A DNA stretch of 14,281 nt from Clostridia bacterium (GTDB taxonomy: Bacteria > Bacillota > Clostridia > Oscillospirales > CAG-272). The notes below the pieces were generated by a model that was given only the letters and a program-made list of their open reading frames with translations, had not been told where the DNA came from and did no database searches. Shown here piece after piece: positions 8,554 to 14,281 of this stretch. The stretch covers positions 1 through 14,281 of the forward strand of contig JAFQNZ010000266.1 of NCBI GenBank assembly GCA_017395715.1, read 5' to 3'. Each line of letters begins with the position of its first letter. Position 1 is the stretch's first letter. The translations under genes were made by a program, and so were the position numbers.

Positions 8554-9310
8554 ACGAATTCAAAATGTTTTCACACAATACTTTTCCGGCAATTAAATTA
8601 TCGCTCGTGATTCCGTTTACATACGGATCAAGCGCCACGATTTCTTCTTCGGTGTCAATTGTCCAAACCTCAAGCGGGATTTCCTCGTCCATACACATTT
8701 TTACCGTTTTTTTGTTGACCTTCGTGTACTTGGTGTCGATAAAAACCTCATTCTTGCCGGTTCTCAGCGCCTTTGCCGTAGCAACATCCTTTTCTGTTAG
8801 CTTCTCTGTCAAAAATCCGAGCCGAGCTGTATCGTCCATGTTTTTGATATATGTCAAAGAGTCAGCAAAAAAAGAAATCCAAGTTACCTTTCCATACATA
8901 CCGTAGCGTCTGACCAAACGCATCAGCATCTCCGCTCTCTCTTGTGTAAAACCCTCTTTGAGTTCAATATAGGGATATAGCCCCGCGTTACGGCAAAAAG
9001 AAATAAACTCTTCAAATGTCGGAATTGTTTCGCCAATATATTTTTCCGAAACCCAACTGCCAAAATCAAGACGGCGCAAGGCTTCAAAGGTCATCTCGGA
9101 AACTTTTCCTTTACCGTTAGAGGTTCTGTTAACGGTGTCGTCATGCAAAAGAACAGGCACGTTGTCTAAGGTAAACGAAACATCGCACTCCACAAACAGA
9201 AATCCCTTTTCCTTGGATAAACGGTAAGCGGAAATCGTATTTTCGGGAGCTTCTTTGTTAAAACCGCGGTGATTCACCGCGCGAACAGGGTGATTGTGCC
9301 AACAATACAT
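8552..9310 (-). CDS. Glycerophosphodiester phosphodiesterase (UgpQ-like, cytoplasmic)
   Basis: The 252-residue TIM-barrel enzyme hydrolyses glycerophosphodiesters to sn-glycerol 3-phosphate and an alcohol. The family signature is complete: NHRG (catalytic His14), ENT (23-25), ECD (metal ligands Glu41 and Asp43), LLHDDT (His56), IELKE (Glu116, Lys118), VWTID (215-219) and a final NGITSDNL. The usual AHRG is NHRG here. The start is ATG 9310, with AAGGAA about 6 nt upstream and a near-consensus promoter 50-78 nt upstream. The reading frame stays open to 9517 and would add a hydrophobic N-terminus, but that stretch contains the promoter and is AT-rich, so I consider it non-coding. With the short start there is no signal peptide. 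It converges with cls, another phospholipid gene. The exact substrate cannot be read from sequence. Confidence 0.92.
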   Translation of the reverse strand: MYCWHNHPVRAVNHRGFNKEAPENTISAYRLSKEKGFLFVECDVSFTLDNVPVLLHDDTVNRTSNGKGKVSEMTFEALRRLDFGSWVSEKYIGETIPTFEEFISFCRNAGLYPYIELKEGFTQERAEMLMRLVRRYGMYGKVTWISFFADSLTYIKNMDDTARLGFLTEKLTEKDVATAKALRTGKNEVFIDTKYTKVNKKTVKMCMDEEIPLEVWTIDTEEEIVALDPYVNGITSDNLIAGKVLCENILNS

Positions 9311-9359
9311 ATATTTTTCCTTCCGCAAAAAATTGCTTTGTTTTTCTAACTTTGCAAGA

Positions 9360-9388
9360 ATTATACCACAGGCATTATAAAAAGTCAA
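9360..9388 (-). promoter_or_regulatory. Near-consensus sigma-A promoter of the glycerophosphodiesterase gene
   Basis: On the minus strand, TTGACT (9388-9383) and TATAAT (9365-9360) are spaced 17 nt apart, with TGG immediately before the -10 (extended -10). The predicted transcript starts near 9353, about 43 nt before the ATG at 9310. It is the best-matching promoter in the window. Confidence 0.82.
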
Positions 9389-9485
9389 TCCATATACAGC
9401 AACCGCACCACACCTACATGGCTTATTCACCTTGATAATTCCAAAGAATTCCGAAAAAAGAAACGAAAAGAGCAGATATCCCAAA

Positions 9486-9520
9486 AACTTTTTCACAAAA
9501 AGTTGTTTTTTGTACAAAAA
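9486..9520. repeat. Two adjacent AT-rich inverted repeats upstream of the oxidoreductase operon promoter
   Basis: AACTTTTT (9486-9493) and AAAAAGTT (9497-9504) form an 8-bp inverted repeat around CAC. A perfect 14-bp palindrome, TTTTTGTACAAAAA, follows at 9507-9520 and ends 6 nt before the predicted -35 (9526). The position would suit an operator for a dimeric regulator. The hairpin stems are nearly all A/T, so a terminator role is unlikely. AT-rich palindromes of this size are expected by chance roughly once in a window of this length, so position is the main argument. Confidence 0.4.
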
Positions 9521-9525
9521 TACTC

Positions 9526-9554
9526 TTTTCTTTGCAAGGCAAATATGCTATAAT
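9526..9554 (+). promoter_or_regulatory. Promoter of the ATPase-ferredoxin-VorBAC operon
   Basis: A consensus extended -10, TGCTATAAT (9546-9554), has a weak -35 (TTTTCT, 9526-9531) at 17 nt. The predicted transcript starts near 9561, about 33 nt before the ATG at 9594. The strong -10 with a poor -35 fits a promoter that may need an activator or rely on the extended -10. Confidence 0.7.
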
Positions 9555-9593
9555 GTTTTTATATCTCAAAATGGGTCAAAAGGAGGAATCGTT

Positions 9594-10250
9594 ATGTGGC
9601 TTCCTGAGAAAAAAATCACAATCATATGCGGACATTACGGTTCCGGAAAAACCAATCTAGCTGTTAACCTTGCGCTGTCTCTTGCCAAAGCCGGTGAAAA
9701 AACAGTCTTAGTCGATCTTGATATCGTAAACCCTTATTTCCGCGCGGCAGATAATCGCCGTGAACTCGAAGAAAACGGTGTTCGTTGCGTTCTCCCGCAA
9801 TTCGCCAACACCAACGTCGACGTCCCTTCTCTGCCTCCGCAGATCCATTCGGTTTTTGTCGGTGACGAAAAGGTGGTTTTCGATGTCGGCGGCGATAAAG
9901 ACGGTGCCATGGCACTCGGCGTTTACCGCAACGCCATCGAAAAATGCGGCTATGAAATGATCGGGGTATGCAATATGTACCGTCCGCTCACACAAACACC
10001 GGAAGAAACGATTGAAAATCTATCCGAAATTGAATCGCAGTGTCGGCTTTCTTTTACCGCACTCGTCAATAACAGCAATTTGGGAGAAGAAACCACCGCT
10101 CAGGATGTGAAAGCATCCTTTGCCTATGCCGATGCACTTGCCGAGAAAAGCAATCTGCCGCTTCTCTTCACTGCTGTATCCAGTAAAGTTAACCTCTCAA
10201 CCGAACACCCGATTTTTACAATTCGGGATATCACCAAAAAAATCTATTGA
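9594..10250 (+). CDS. P-loop ATPase (CobQ/CobB/MinD/ParA-like superfamily), function unknown
   Basis: The 218-residue protein is a small SIMIBI-class P-loop NTPase. The Walker A motif is GHYGSGKT (13-20); it lacks the extra lysine of the deviant MinD/ParA motif (xKGGxGKT). VLVDLDIVNPYFR (38-50) resembles the switch-I region of ArsA/CobB-like proteins, and VVFDVGGDKDGA (94-105) is the Walker B/switch-II region. ALVNNSNLGEETT (156-168) is probably the nucleotide-base recognition loop. It has no CxxC of Mrp/NBP35 iron-sulphur carriers, no membrane segment and no DNA-binding domain. Start ATG 9594 follows AGGAGG by 7 nt; earlier in-frame codons fall before the promoter. It lies 35 nt upstream of the ferredoxin gene with no clear promoter between, so it probably belongs to the oxidoreductase operon and may serve its assembly or regulation. 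That role is inference. Confidence 0.8.
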   Translation: MWLPEKKITIICGHYGSGKTNLAVNLALSLAKAGEKTVLVDLDIVNPYFRAADNRRELEENGVRCVLPQFANTNVDVPSLPPQIHSVFVGDEKVVFDVGGDKDGAMALGVYRNAIEKCGYEMIGVCNMYRPLTQTPEETIENLSEIESQCRLSFTALVNNSNLGEETTAQDVKASFAYADALAEKSNLPLLFTAVSSKVNLSTEHPIFTIRDITKKIY

Positions 10251-10285
10251 TTCCAATAAAACTACATATACGAAAGGAATAAACA

Positions 10286-10498
10286 ATGAACAGAGTTACC
10301 ATCAGTACTGACACCTGTAAAGGTTGCGGTCTCTGTATGACAGCTTGTCCGCAAAAGATCCTCGTTCTTGCTACGGACAAACTGAATGCCAAAGGCTATC
10401 ACCCCGCAGTTGTTACCGATATGGAAAAATGTAAAGGCTGCGCTCTTTGCGCCTATATGTGCCCTGATGTAGCCATCAAAGTTGAAAAGGAGGTCTAA
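10286..10498 (+). CDS. vorD: Ferredoxin-like delta subunit (2x[4Fe-4S]) of a 2-oxoacid:ferredoxin oxidoreductase
   Basis: The 70-residue protein has two classical CxxCxxCxxxCP motifs: Cys11, 14, 17 and 21, and Cys49, 52, 55 and 59. Each set supplies ligands for two [4Fe-4S] clusters. In four-subunit 2-oxoacid:ferredoxin oxidoreductases the delta subunit carries electrons from the beta-subunit cluster to external ferredoxin. Start ATG 10286 has AAAGGA about 8 nt upstream. The alpha-subunit gene starts 6 nt after its stop, and the ribosome-binding site of that gene lies inside the last codons here. Order and spacing support a subunit role rather than a free ferredoxin. The vor/kor letter is tentative because substrate is unknown. 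Confidence 0.88.
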   Translation: MNRVTISTDTCKGCGLCMTACPQKILVLATDKLNAKGYHPAVVTDMEKCKGCALCAYMCPDVAIKVEKEV

Positions 10499-10504
10499 AC
10501 AGTC

Positions 10505-11566
10505 ATGGCAAAAGTTTTAATGAAAGGCAATGAAGCCATTGCCGAAGCGGCGATCCGCTCCGGTTGCCGTCACTATTTTGGCTATCCTATTACCCCTCAA
10601 ACCGAAATCGCCGAATATATGGCAAAAAGAATGCCCAAAATCGGCGGCGTATGCCTTCAGGCTGAAAGCGAAATCGCCGCCATCAACATGGTGCTTGGCG
10701 CATCCTCTGCAGGCGTTCGCGTTATGACCTCTTCCTCTTCTCCCGGTATTTCTCTGAAGAGCGAAGGCATCTCTTACATGGTCGGTAGCGACCTGCCCGC
10801 CCTCATTCTCAACGTACAAAGAGGCGGTCCCGGTCTCGGCGGCATTCAGCCCGCACAGTCTGACTACTACCAGGCAACCAAAGCCAACGGTCACGGCGAC
10901 CTTCACCTCATCGTTTTGGCTCCCAACTCCATTCAGGAAGCTGCAGACTACACCTCCCTCGCATTTGAACTTGGTGACAAGTACCGCGTTCCGGTTATGA
11001 TGCTTGCCGACGGCGCGCTCGGTCAGATGATGGAGCCCGTTGAATTCAAGGAAGTTGCCGAAACCGCGCTTCCCGAAAAGCCTTGGGCAACCACAGGCAC
11101 CGAATGCAAGAGAAAAAAGAACATCATCAACTCACTCTTCATTAAGCCCGATGAGCTTGAAGTATCGGTCAACGAGCGCTTTGACAGATATGCTGAAATC
11201 GAAAAGAACGAAACCCGTGTTGAAGAATACATGACAGACGATGCCGATATCGTCATCGTTTCTTACGGTATCACCAGCCGTATCTGCAAAACCGCCATCA
11301 CCCTTGCACGCAAGGAAGGTCTCAAGGTCGGTATGGTTCGTCCCATTACCCTTTGGCCTTATCCCTCCGAGGCACTTGCTAAAGTAGCAAAGACCGCCAA
11401 GGAATTCCTTGTTGTCGAACTCAACAAGGGTCAGATGACAGGCGATGTGAAGCTTGCCATCGAATGCTCCCGCCCCGTATCCTTCTACGGCAGAACAGGC
11501 GGTATGATGCCCACACCTGAAGAAATCCTCGAAGAACTCCGCAAGATTGGAGGTAGAATTGAATGA
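10505..11566 (+). CDS. vorB: 2-oxoacid:ferredoxin oxidoreductase alpha subunit, VorB type
   Basis: The 353-residue subunit carries the pyrimidine-binding half of the thiamine-diphosphate site and the transketolase-C-like domain. Recognisable parts are GYPITPQTEI (26-35), the conserved Glu in LQAESE (51-56), TSSSSPG (75-81), NVQRGGPGLGG (103-113), and a C-terminal domain with VSYGITSR and KVGMVRPITLWPYP. The enzyme decarboxylates a 2-oxoacid to an acyl-CoA while reducing ferredoxin, or runs in reverse to carboxylate an acyl-CoA. The sequence pattern matches proteins usually annotated VorB (2-oxoisovalerate), but KorA (2-oxoglutarate) is close and the substrate cannot be settled by eye. A near-perfect AAAAGGAGG lies in the end of the ferredoxin gene. 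The stop overlaps the next ATG by 4 nt (ATGA). Codons ending in C are frequent, suggesting high expression. Confidence 0.92.
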   Translation: MAKVLMKGNEAIAEAAIRSGCRHYFGYPITPQTEIAEYMAKRMPKIGGVCLQAESEIAAINMVLGASSAGVRVMTSSSSPGISLKSEGISYMVGSDLPALILNVQRGGPGLGGIQPAQSDYYQATKANGHGDLHLIVLAPNSIQEAADYTSLAFELGDKYRVPVMMLADGALGQMMEPVEFKEVAETALPEKPWATTGTECKRKKNIINSLFIKPDELEVSVNERFDRYAEIEKNETRVEEYMTDDADIVIVSYGITSRICKTAITLARKEGLKVGMVRPITLWPYPSEALAKVAKTAKEFLVVELNKGQMTGDVKLAIECSRPVSFYGRTGGMMPTPEEILEELRKIGGRIE

Positions 11567-12315
11567 GCAAAGTTGTATTTGATAAACCGAAAGCACTCTC
11601 CGACGTTCCCTTCCACTACTGCCCCGGCTGTACACACGGTATCGTACACCGCCTTGTGGCAGAAGTGATCGATGAACTCGGCATTGAAGGCAACACCGTC
11701 GGTATCGCCCCCGTCGGCTGCTCTGTGTTTGCTTATAACTATTTTGAATGCGATATGATCGAAGCACCTCACGGCAGAGCCCCTGCTGTTGCCACAGGTG
11801 TCAAGCGCGCACGCCCCGATACCGTTGTCTTCACCTATCAGGGTGACGGTGACCTTGCCGCCATCGGTACTGCCGAAACGGTTCACTCCGCAACCAGAGG
11901 CGAAAACATCACCATCATCTTTATCAACAACGCAATTTACGGTATGACAGGCGGACAGATGGCACCTACCACTCTGCTCGGTCAGGTCACCACCACCTCG
12001 CCTTACGGCAGAGACGCCAAGATCCAGGGCAATCCCGTCCACGTTTGCGAAATGCTTTCCACGCTGGACGGCACCGCTTACGCCGAGCGCGTAGCGGTTG
12101 ACTCCCCCAAGAATGTCATTGCCGCCAAGAAGGCAATCAAAAAAGCGTTCCAGAATCAAATCGACAAAAAAGGCTTCTCAATCGTAGAAGTGCTTTCCAC
12201 ATGCCCCACCAACTGGGGTCTTGCTCCTACCGAAGCACTCACATGGCTTCGTGAAAACATGATGCCCTTCTATCCGCTCGGCGTGTATAAGGACAAGACA
12301 AAGGAGGAAAACTGA
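11563..12315 (+). CDS. vorA: 2-oxoacid:ferredoxin oxidoreductase beta subunit (TPP-binding)
   Basis: The 250-residue subunit binds the diphosphate of thiamine diphosphate and an electron-relay [4Fe-4S] cluster. The TPP motif runs from GDGD (95-98) to NNAIYGMTGGQMAPTT (122-137), whose first Asn is a Mg2+ ligand. Likely cluster ligands are Cys20 and Cys23 (CPGC), Cys53 (VGCS) and Cys214 (STCPTNW), matching the four cysteines of the family. The ~250-residue length, without extra C-terminal parts, fits the four-subunit class. The start ATG 11563 is inside the alpha-subunit stop (ATGA), with GGAGG about 9 nt upstream, so translation is coupled. The Vor/Kor designation shares the substrate uncertainty of the alpha subunit. 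Confidence 0.92.
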   Translation: MSKVVFDKPKALSDVPFHYCPGCTHGIVHRLVAEVIDELGIEGNTVGIAPVGCSVFAYNYFECDMIEAPHGRAPAVATGVKRARPDTVVFTYQGDGDLAAIGTAETVHSATRGENITIIFINNAIYGMTGGQMAPTTLLGQVTTTSPYGRDAKIQGNPVHVCEMLSTLDGTAYAERVAVDSPKNVIAAKKAIKKAFQNQIDKKGFSIVEVLSTCPTNWGLAPTEALTWLRENMMPFYPLGVYKDKTKEEN

Positions 12316-12316
12316 T

Positions 12317-12856
12317 ATGACCACAAAGATCCTGATTGCAGGCTTTGGCGGACAGGGTGTGCTGTTCGCAGGCAAAGCCATTGCCAAAATGGGCATGGAT
12401 AAAGATATGCAGGTTTCCTGGCTTCCCTCCTACGGTCCCGAAATGCGCGGCGGTACTGCCAACTGCAGTGTTATCATTTCGGACGACGAAGAGATCGGCT
12501 CTCCCATCGTTAATATTCCCGATATCCTTTTCTCTTTCAATATTCAGTCGTTTGAAAAATTTGAATCGACCGTAGCCCCCGGTGGCATCCTGTTTGCCGA
12601 CTCGACTCTTATTTCCAAAAAGAGCGATCGTACTGACATCAAGGCATTCTACATTCCTGCTACCGAGCTTGCTTCCAAGAACGATCTGCAGGGCGGCGCC
12701 AACGTCATCATGCTCGGCAAATTCGTAGCAGAATCCGGTCTGTTTGATAAAGACGAATTTATTGATCACATGGTTTCCTCGATCCCCGCAACCAAAGCCA
12801 AACTGATTGCAAACAACAGAAAAGCATTCGACATCGGCTACAATTACAAAGACTAA
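12317..12856 (+). CDS. vorC: 2-oxoacid:ferredoxin oxidoreductase gamma subunit
   Basis: The 179-residue protein is the catalytic-domain gamma subunit that helps bind coenzyme A. Family signatures are GFGGQGV (9-15) near the N-terminus, PSYGPEMRGGTANCSV (37-52), the following D-E-E-I-GSP, and a central GGILFADSTL. The length is typical. Start ATG 12317 is one base after the beta-subunit stop, and AAAGGAGG lies about 9 nt upstream, within the end of the beta gene. It is the last gene of the operon: a strong hairpin terminator begins 11 nt after the stop. Delta-alpha-beta-gamma is a common order for these enzymes in anaerobes. Confidence 0.92.
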   Translation: MTTKILIAGFGGQGVLFAGKAIAKMGMDKDMQVSWLPSYGPEMRGGTANCSVIISDDEEIGSPIVNIPDILFSFNIQSFEKFESTVAPGGILFADSTLISKKSDRTDIKAFYIPATELASKNDLQGGANVIMLGKFVAESGLFDKDEFIDHMVSSIPATKAKLIANNRKAFDIGYNYKD

Positions 12857-12866
12857 TCCCAACACC

Positions 12867-12900
12867 AAAGGACAGAGAACGAAAACTTCTCTGTCCTTTT
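12867..12900 (+). terminator. Intrinsic terminator of the ATPase-VorDBAC operon
   Basis: A perfect 13-bp stem (12867-12879 with 12887-12899; core GGACAGAGAA / TTCTCTGTCC) with a 7-nt loop is followed by TTTTCG. It starts 11 nt after the gamma-subunit stop. The U-tract is short, but the A-rich left arm gives the rest of the U run within the stem base. Confidence 0.88.
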
Positions 12901-12996
12901 CGCAAGTTTATGATAATATTATTCAAAAAAACAATTAACCGATACACTCTCCCTGACACTATATAAGTGAAAGCTTTCAAACACAGGAGAACAACT

Positions 12997-14281
12997 ATGA
13001 CCGACAAAAGAGCATCGGAACTCTTGTCCGAAAACCTGACGGCAATTTACGGCTATGCTTTTTCAAAACTCTATGATAAAGATAAAGTGGACGATCTTGC
13101 ATCCGAAATTGTATATGAGATCATCGTTTCGGCGCGCAATCTACAAAATGAAGAAGCCTTTTGGGGCTTTGCTTGGAAAATCGCCGAAAATACGTTCCGA
13201 CGCTTTATCCGCAAGAATGAACTTGCCGCACAGACCGTAGAACTGACAGAAGAAAATATAGGCGTATATGACCTCTCACCGGAACAGGAATACATACAAA
13301 AAGAAACAGAGCACGAAGAGACATATCTGCTTCGCCGTGAGCTTTCTCTTTTGAAGAAAACTCATCGAGAGGTATGCGTTGCCTATTACGTCGATAATAA
13401 AAGTTGTTCTCAAATAGCAAAAGAGCAAAACATCAGCGTGGAAATGGTAAAATACCATCTGTTTAAGACACGCAAATTATTGAAAGAAGGTATCGGTATG
13501 ACGAGAACACTTGGAGAAAAAAGTTATAATCCCGGAACATTCAGACTTGACTTTTGGGGGGATTGGAATAAATATTACGATTTGTTTAGACGAAAACTTC
13601 CCGGATCTATCGTGTTGGCCACATATTATGAGGCTATGACGGCAGAGGCGCTTTCCATGGAACTGGGTGTTTCTATGCCTTATCTTGAGGAAGAAATTGA
13701 GATTTTGGAAAAAGCCGGCGTTCTGAAAAAGACGGGTGAAAAGTATCAGGCAAACATCGTAATCGTGACGGATGCATATGAAAAGGAATTCGTCAAGAAC
13801 ACTTCCGCTATCTACGCCGATGTAGCCGAATCGGTATTTAATAAAGCAGTAAGTCTTTTGCCACAGATTCGCGCACTTAATTTCAACGGAAACGATTATG
13901 ATGATAACCGATTGCTGTTTGGCGTTTTAAATCTTGCGTTCATGAACGGCTATGGATTAACAAAAGAAAAGTCTCCGTTGGGATCCCCCAACAAGCTTCC
14001 TCTTGGTTGCAACGGGTGGATATTTGGATATGATAACGATTATGCAAACCATCATTTTGCGGCTATTACATTGAAAACAGAAAATAAAGCCAGAACAGCT
14101 TGGTTCACAGCGGTAAACTACAAAGTGGCAATAAAGGCACAGAAGTATGAACATTCGTATTTTAAGGACAAAGCCGAAGCTATGTGCGATGCGATACTTT
14201 GCAAGGATGCCAACTATGAAAATATCACGCTTCCGTGGTTAATAGAAAATAATTTCGTTCGCTGTAATGACGATAAGTTAT
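12997..14281 (+). CDS. ECF-like sigma-70 family factor with a long C-terminal extension (3' end outside the window)
   Basis: The frame runs 428 codons without a stop to the window edge. Residues about 8-72 resemble sigma region 2 (DDLASEIVYE, then AFWGFAWKIAENTFRRFIRK). Residues about 113-165 resemble region 4, with a helix-turn-helix around YYVDNKSCSQIAKEQNISVEMVKYHLFKTRKLL. Ordinary ECF factors end there, at about 170-190 residues. This one continues for at least 260 residues. A conserved-looking linker (LGEKSYNPGTFRLDFWGDWNKYYD) leads to a winged-helix-like part (about 200-252, with ALSMELGVSMPYLEEEIEILEKAGVL), then a region of unknown fold with no membrane segment. Start ATG 12997 has AGGAGA about 7 nt upstream. 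The 140-nt gap holds the previous operon's terminator and no strong sigma-A promoter; TATATA (12960-12965) lacks a good -35. I recall similar long sigma proteins in Clostridia but cannot name the family. Confidence 0.8.
   Translation, partial: MTDKRASELLSENLTAIYGYAFSKLYDKDKVDDLASEIVYEIIVSARNLQNEEAFWGFAWKIAENTFRRFIRKNELAAQTVELTEENIGVYDLSPEQEYIQKETEHEETYLLRRELSLLKKTHREVCVAYYVDNKSCSQIAKEQNISVEMVKYHLFKTRKLLKEGIGMTRTLGEKSYNPGTFRLDFWGDWNKYYDLFRRKLPGSIVLATYYEAMTAEALSMELGVSMPYLEEEIEILEKAGVLKKTGEKYQANIVIVTDAYEKEFVKNTSAIYADVAESVFNKAVSLLPQIRALNFNGNDYDDNRLLFGVLNLAFMNGYGLTKEKSPLGSPNKLPLGCNGWIFGYDNDYANHHFAAITLKTENKARTAWFTAVNYKVAIKAQKYEHSYFKDKAEAMCDAILCKDANYENITLPWLIENNFVRCNDDKL

Noticed and set aside
9265..9281. 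17-bp odd palindrome (CGCGGTGA T TCACCGCG) in the first codons of the phosphodiesterase gene
   Set aside because: About one such repeat is expected by chance in this length of DNA, and it encodes the conserved region next to the catalytic His; no regulatory role can be supported.
9486..9511. AT-rich hairpin followed by a T run, as an intrinsic terminator
   Set aside because: The stem is almost only A-T pairs and no gene on the plus strand ends before it.
9311..9517. N-terminal extension of the phosphodiesterase starting MYKKQLFVKKFLGYLL, which looks like a signal or membrane anchor
   Set aside because: It would be translated across the near-consensus promoter at 9360-9388. The hydrophobic look comes from AT-rich DNA, and ATG 9310 has a good AAGGAA site.
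9432..9593. Upstream extension of the P-loop ATPase
   Set aside because: The segment includes the predicted promoter and repeats, and the AGGAGG site fixes the start at 9594 just before the Walker A motif.
10247..10272. Possible internal promoter (TTGATT ... TATACG) before the ferredoxin gene
   Set aside because: The spacing is about 14 nt and the -10 is poor, so read-through from 9526-9554 is more likely.
11485..12868. Long antisense open frames (209-224 codons) opposite the oxidoreductase beta and gamma genes
   Set aside because: They are shadows of high-GC third-position codons in strongly biased genes, with no domain pattern or ribosome-binding site.

Overview
The window looks like a chromosomal core region of an anaerobic, moderate-GC Firmicute of the class Clostridia. 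The evidence is a PASTA-type Ser/Thr kinase paired with a PP2C phosphatase, Gram-positive style ribosome-binding sites (AAAGGAGG, AAGGGAGG), sigma-A type promoters, and a four-subunit ferredoxin-dependent 2-oxoacid oxidoreductase, an oxygen-sensitive enzyme class typical of anaerobes. I cannot place it to genus. I see no tRNA, rRNA, CRISPR array, insertion sequence or phage gene.

Layout. (1) Positions 1-6801, minus strand: a likely single operon, in transcription order rlmN (23S rRNA/tRNA adenine-C2 methylase), a PP2C phosphatase, prkC (membrane kinase with three PASTA repeats), lepA (EF4 GTPase) and hemW (radical-SAM haem chaperone family), then possibly the first codons of another gene at the left edge. 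Gaps are 16-46 nt and lepA/hemW overlap. A good promoter (TTGAAA-17-TATACT) lies in front of rlmN. (2) Positions 6867-8513, plus strand: a cardiolipin synthase gene with its own promoter, divergent from rlmN. (3) Positions 8552-9388, minus strand: a glycerophosphodiester phosphodiesterase gene with a near-consensus promoter. It converges on cls, and the two share a strong hairpin that can terminate in both directions. (4) Positions 9526-12900, plus strand: an operon of a P-loop ATPase, a 2x[4Fe-4S] ferredoxin (delta subunit), then alpha, beta and gamma subunits of a VorB-type 2-oxoacid:ferredoxin oxidoreductase, closed by a 13-bp hairpin terminator. (5) Position 12997 to the right edge, plus strand: an ECF-like sigma factor with a long C-terminal extension, cut by the window end.

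How the genes fit together. The first operon combines translation and ribosome-maintenance factors (RlmN, LepA) with the cell-wall sensing kinase/phosphatase pair, so envelope signalling and translation may be co-expressed. The middle pair both act in phospholipid metabolism. The Vor/Kor operon makes or uses acyl-CoA and reduced ferredoxin from 2-oxoacids, and its codon use suggests strong expression. The points most worth a second look are the sigma factor with its built-in extra domains, the uncharacterised ATPase that leads the oxidoreductase operon, and a palindrome just upstream of that operon's promoter.
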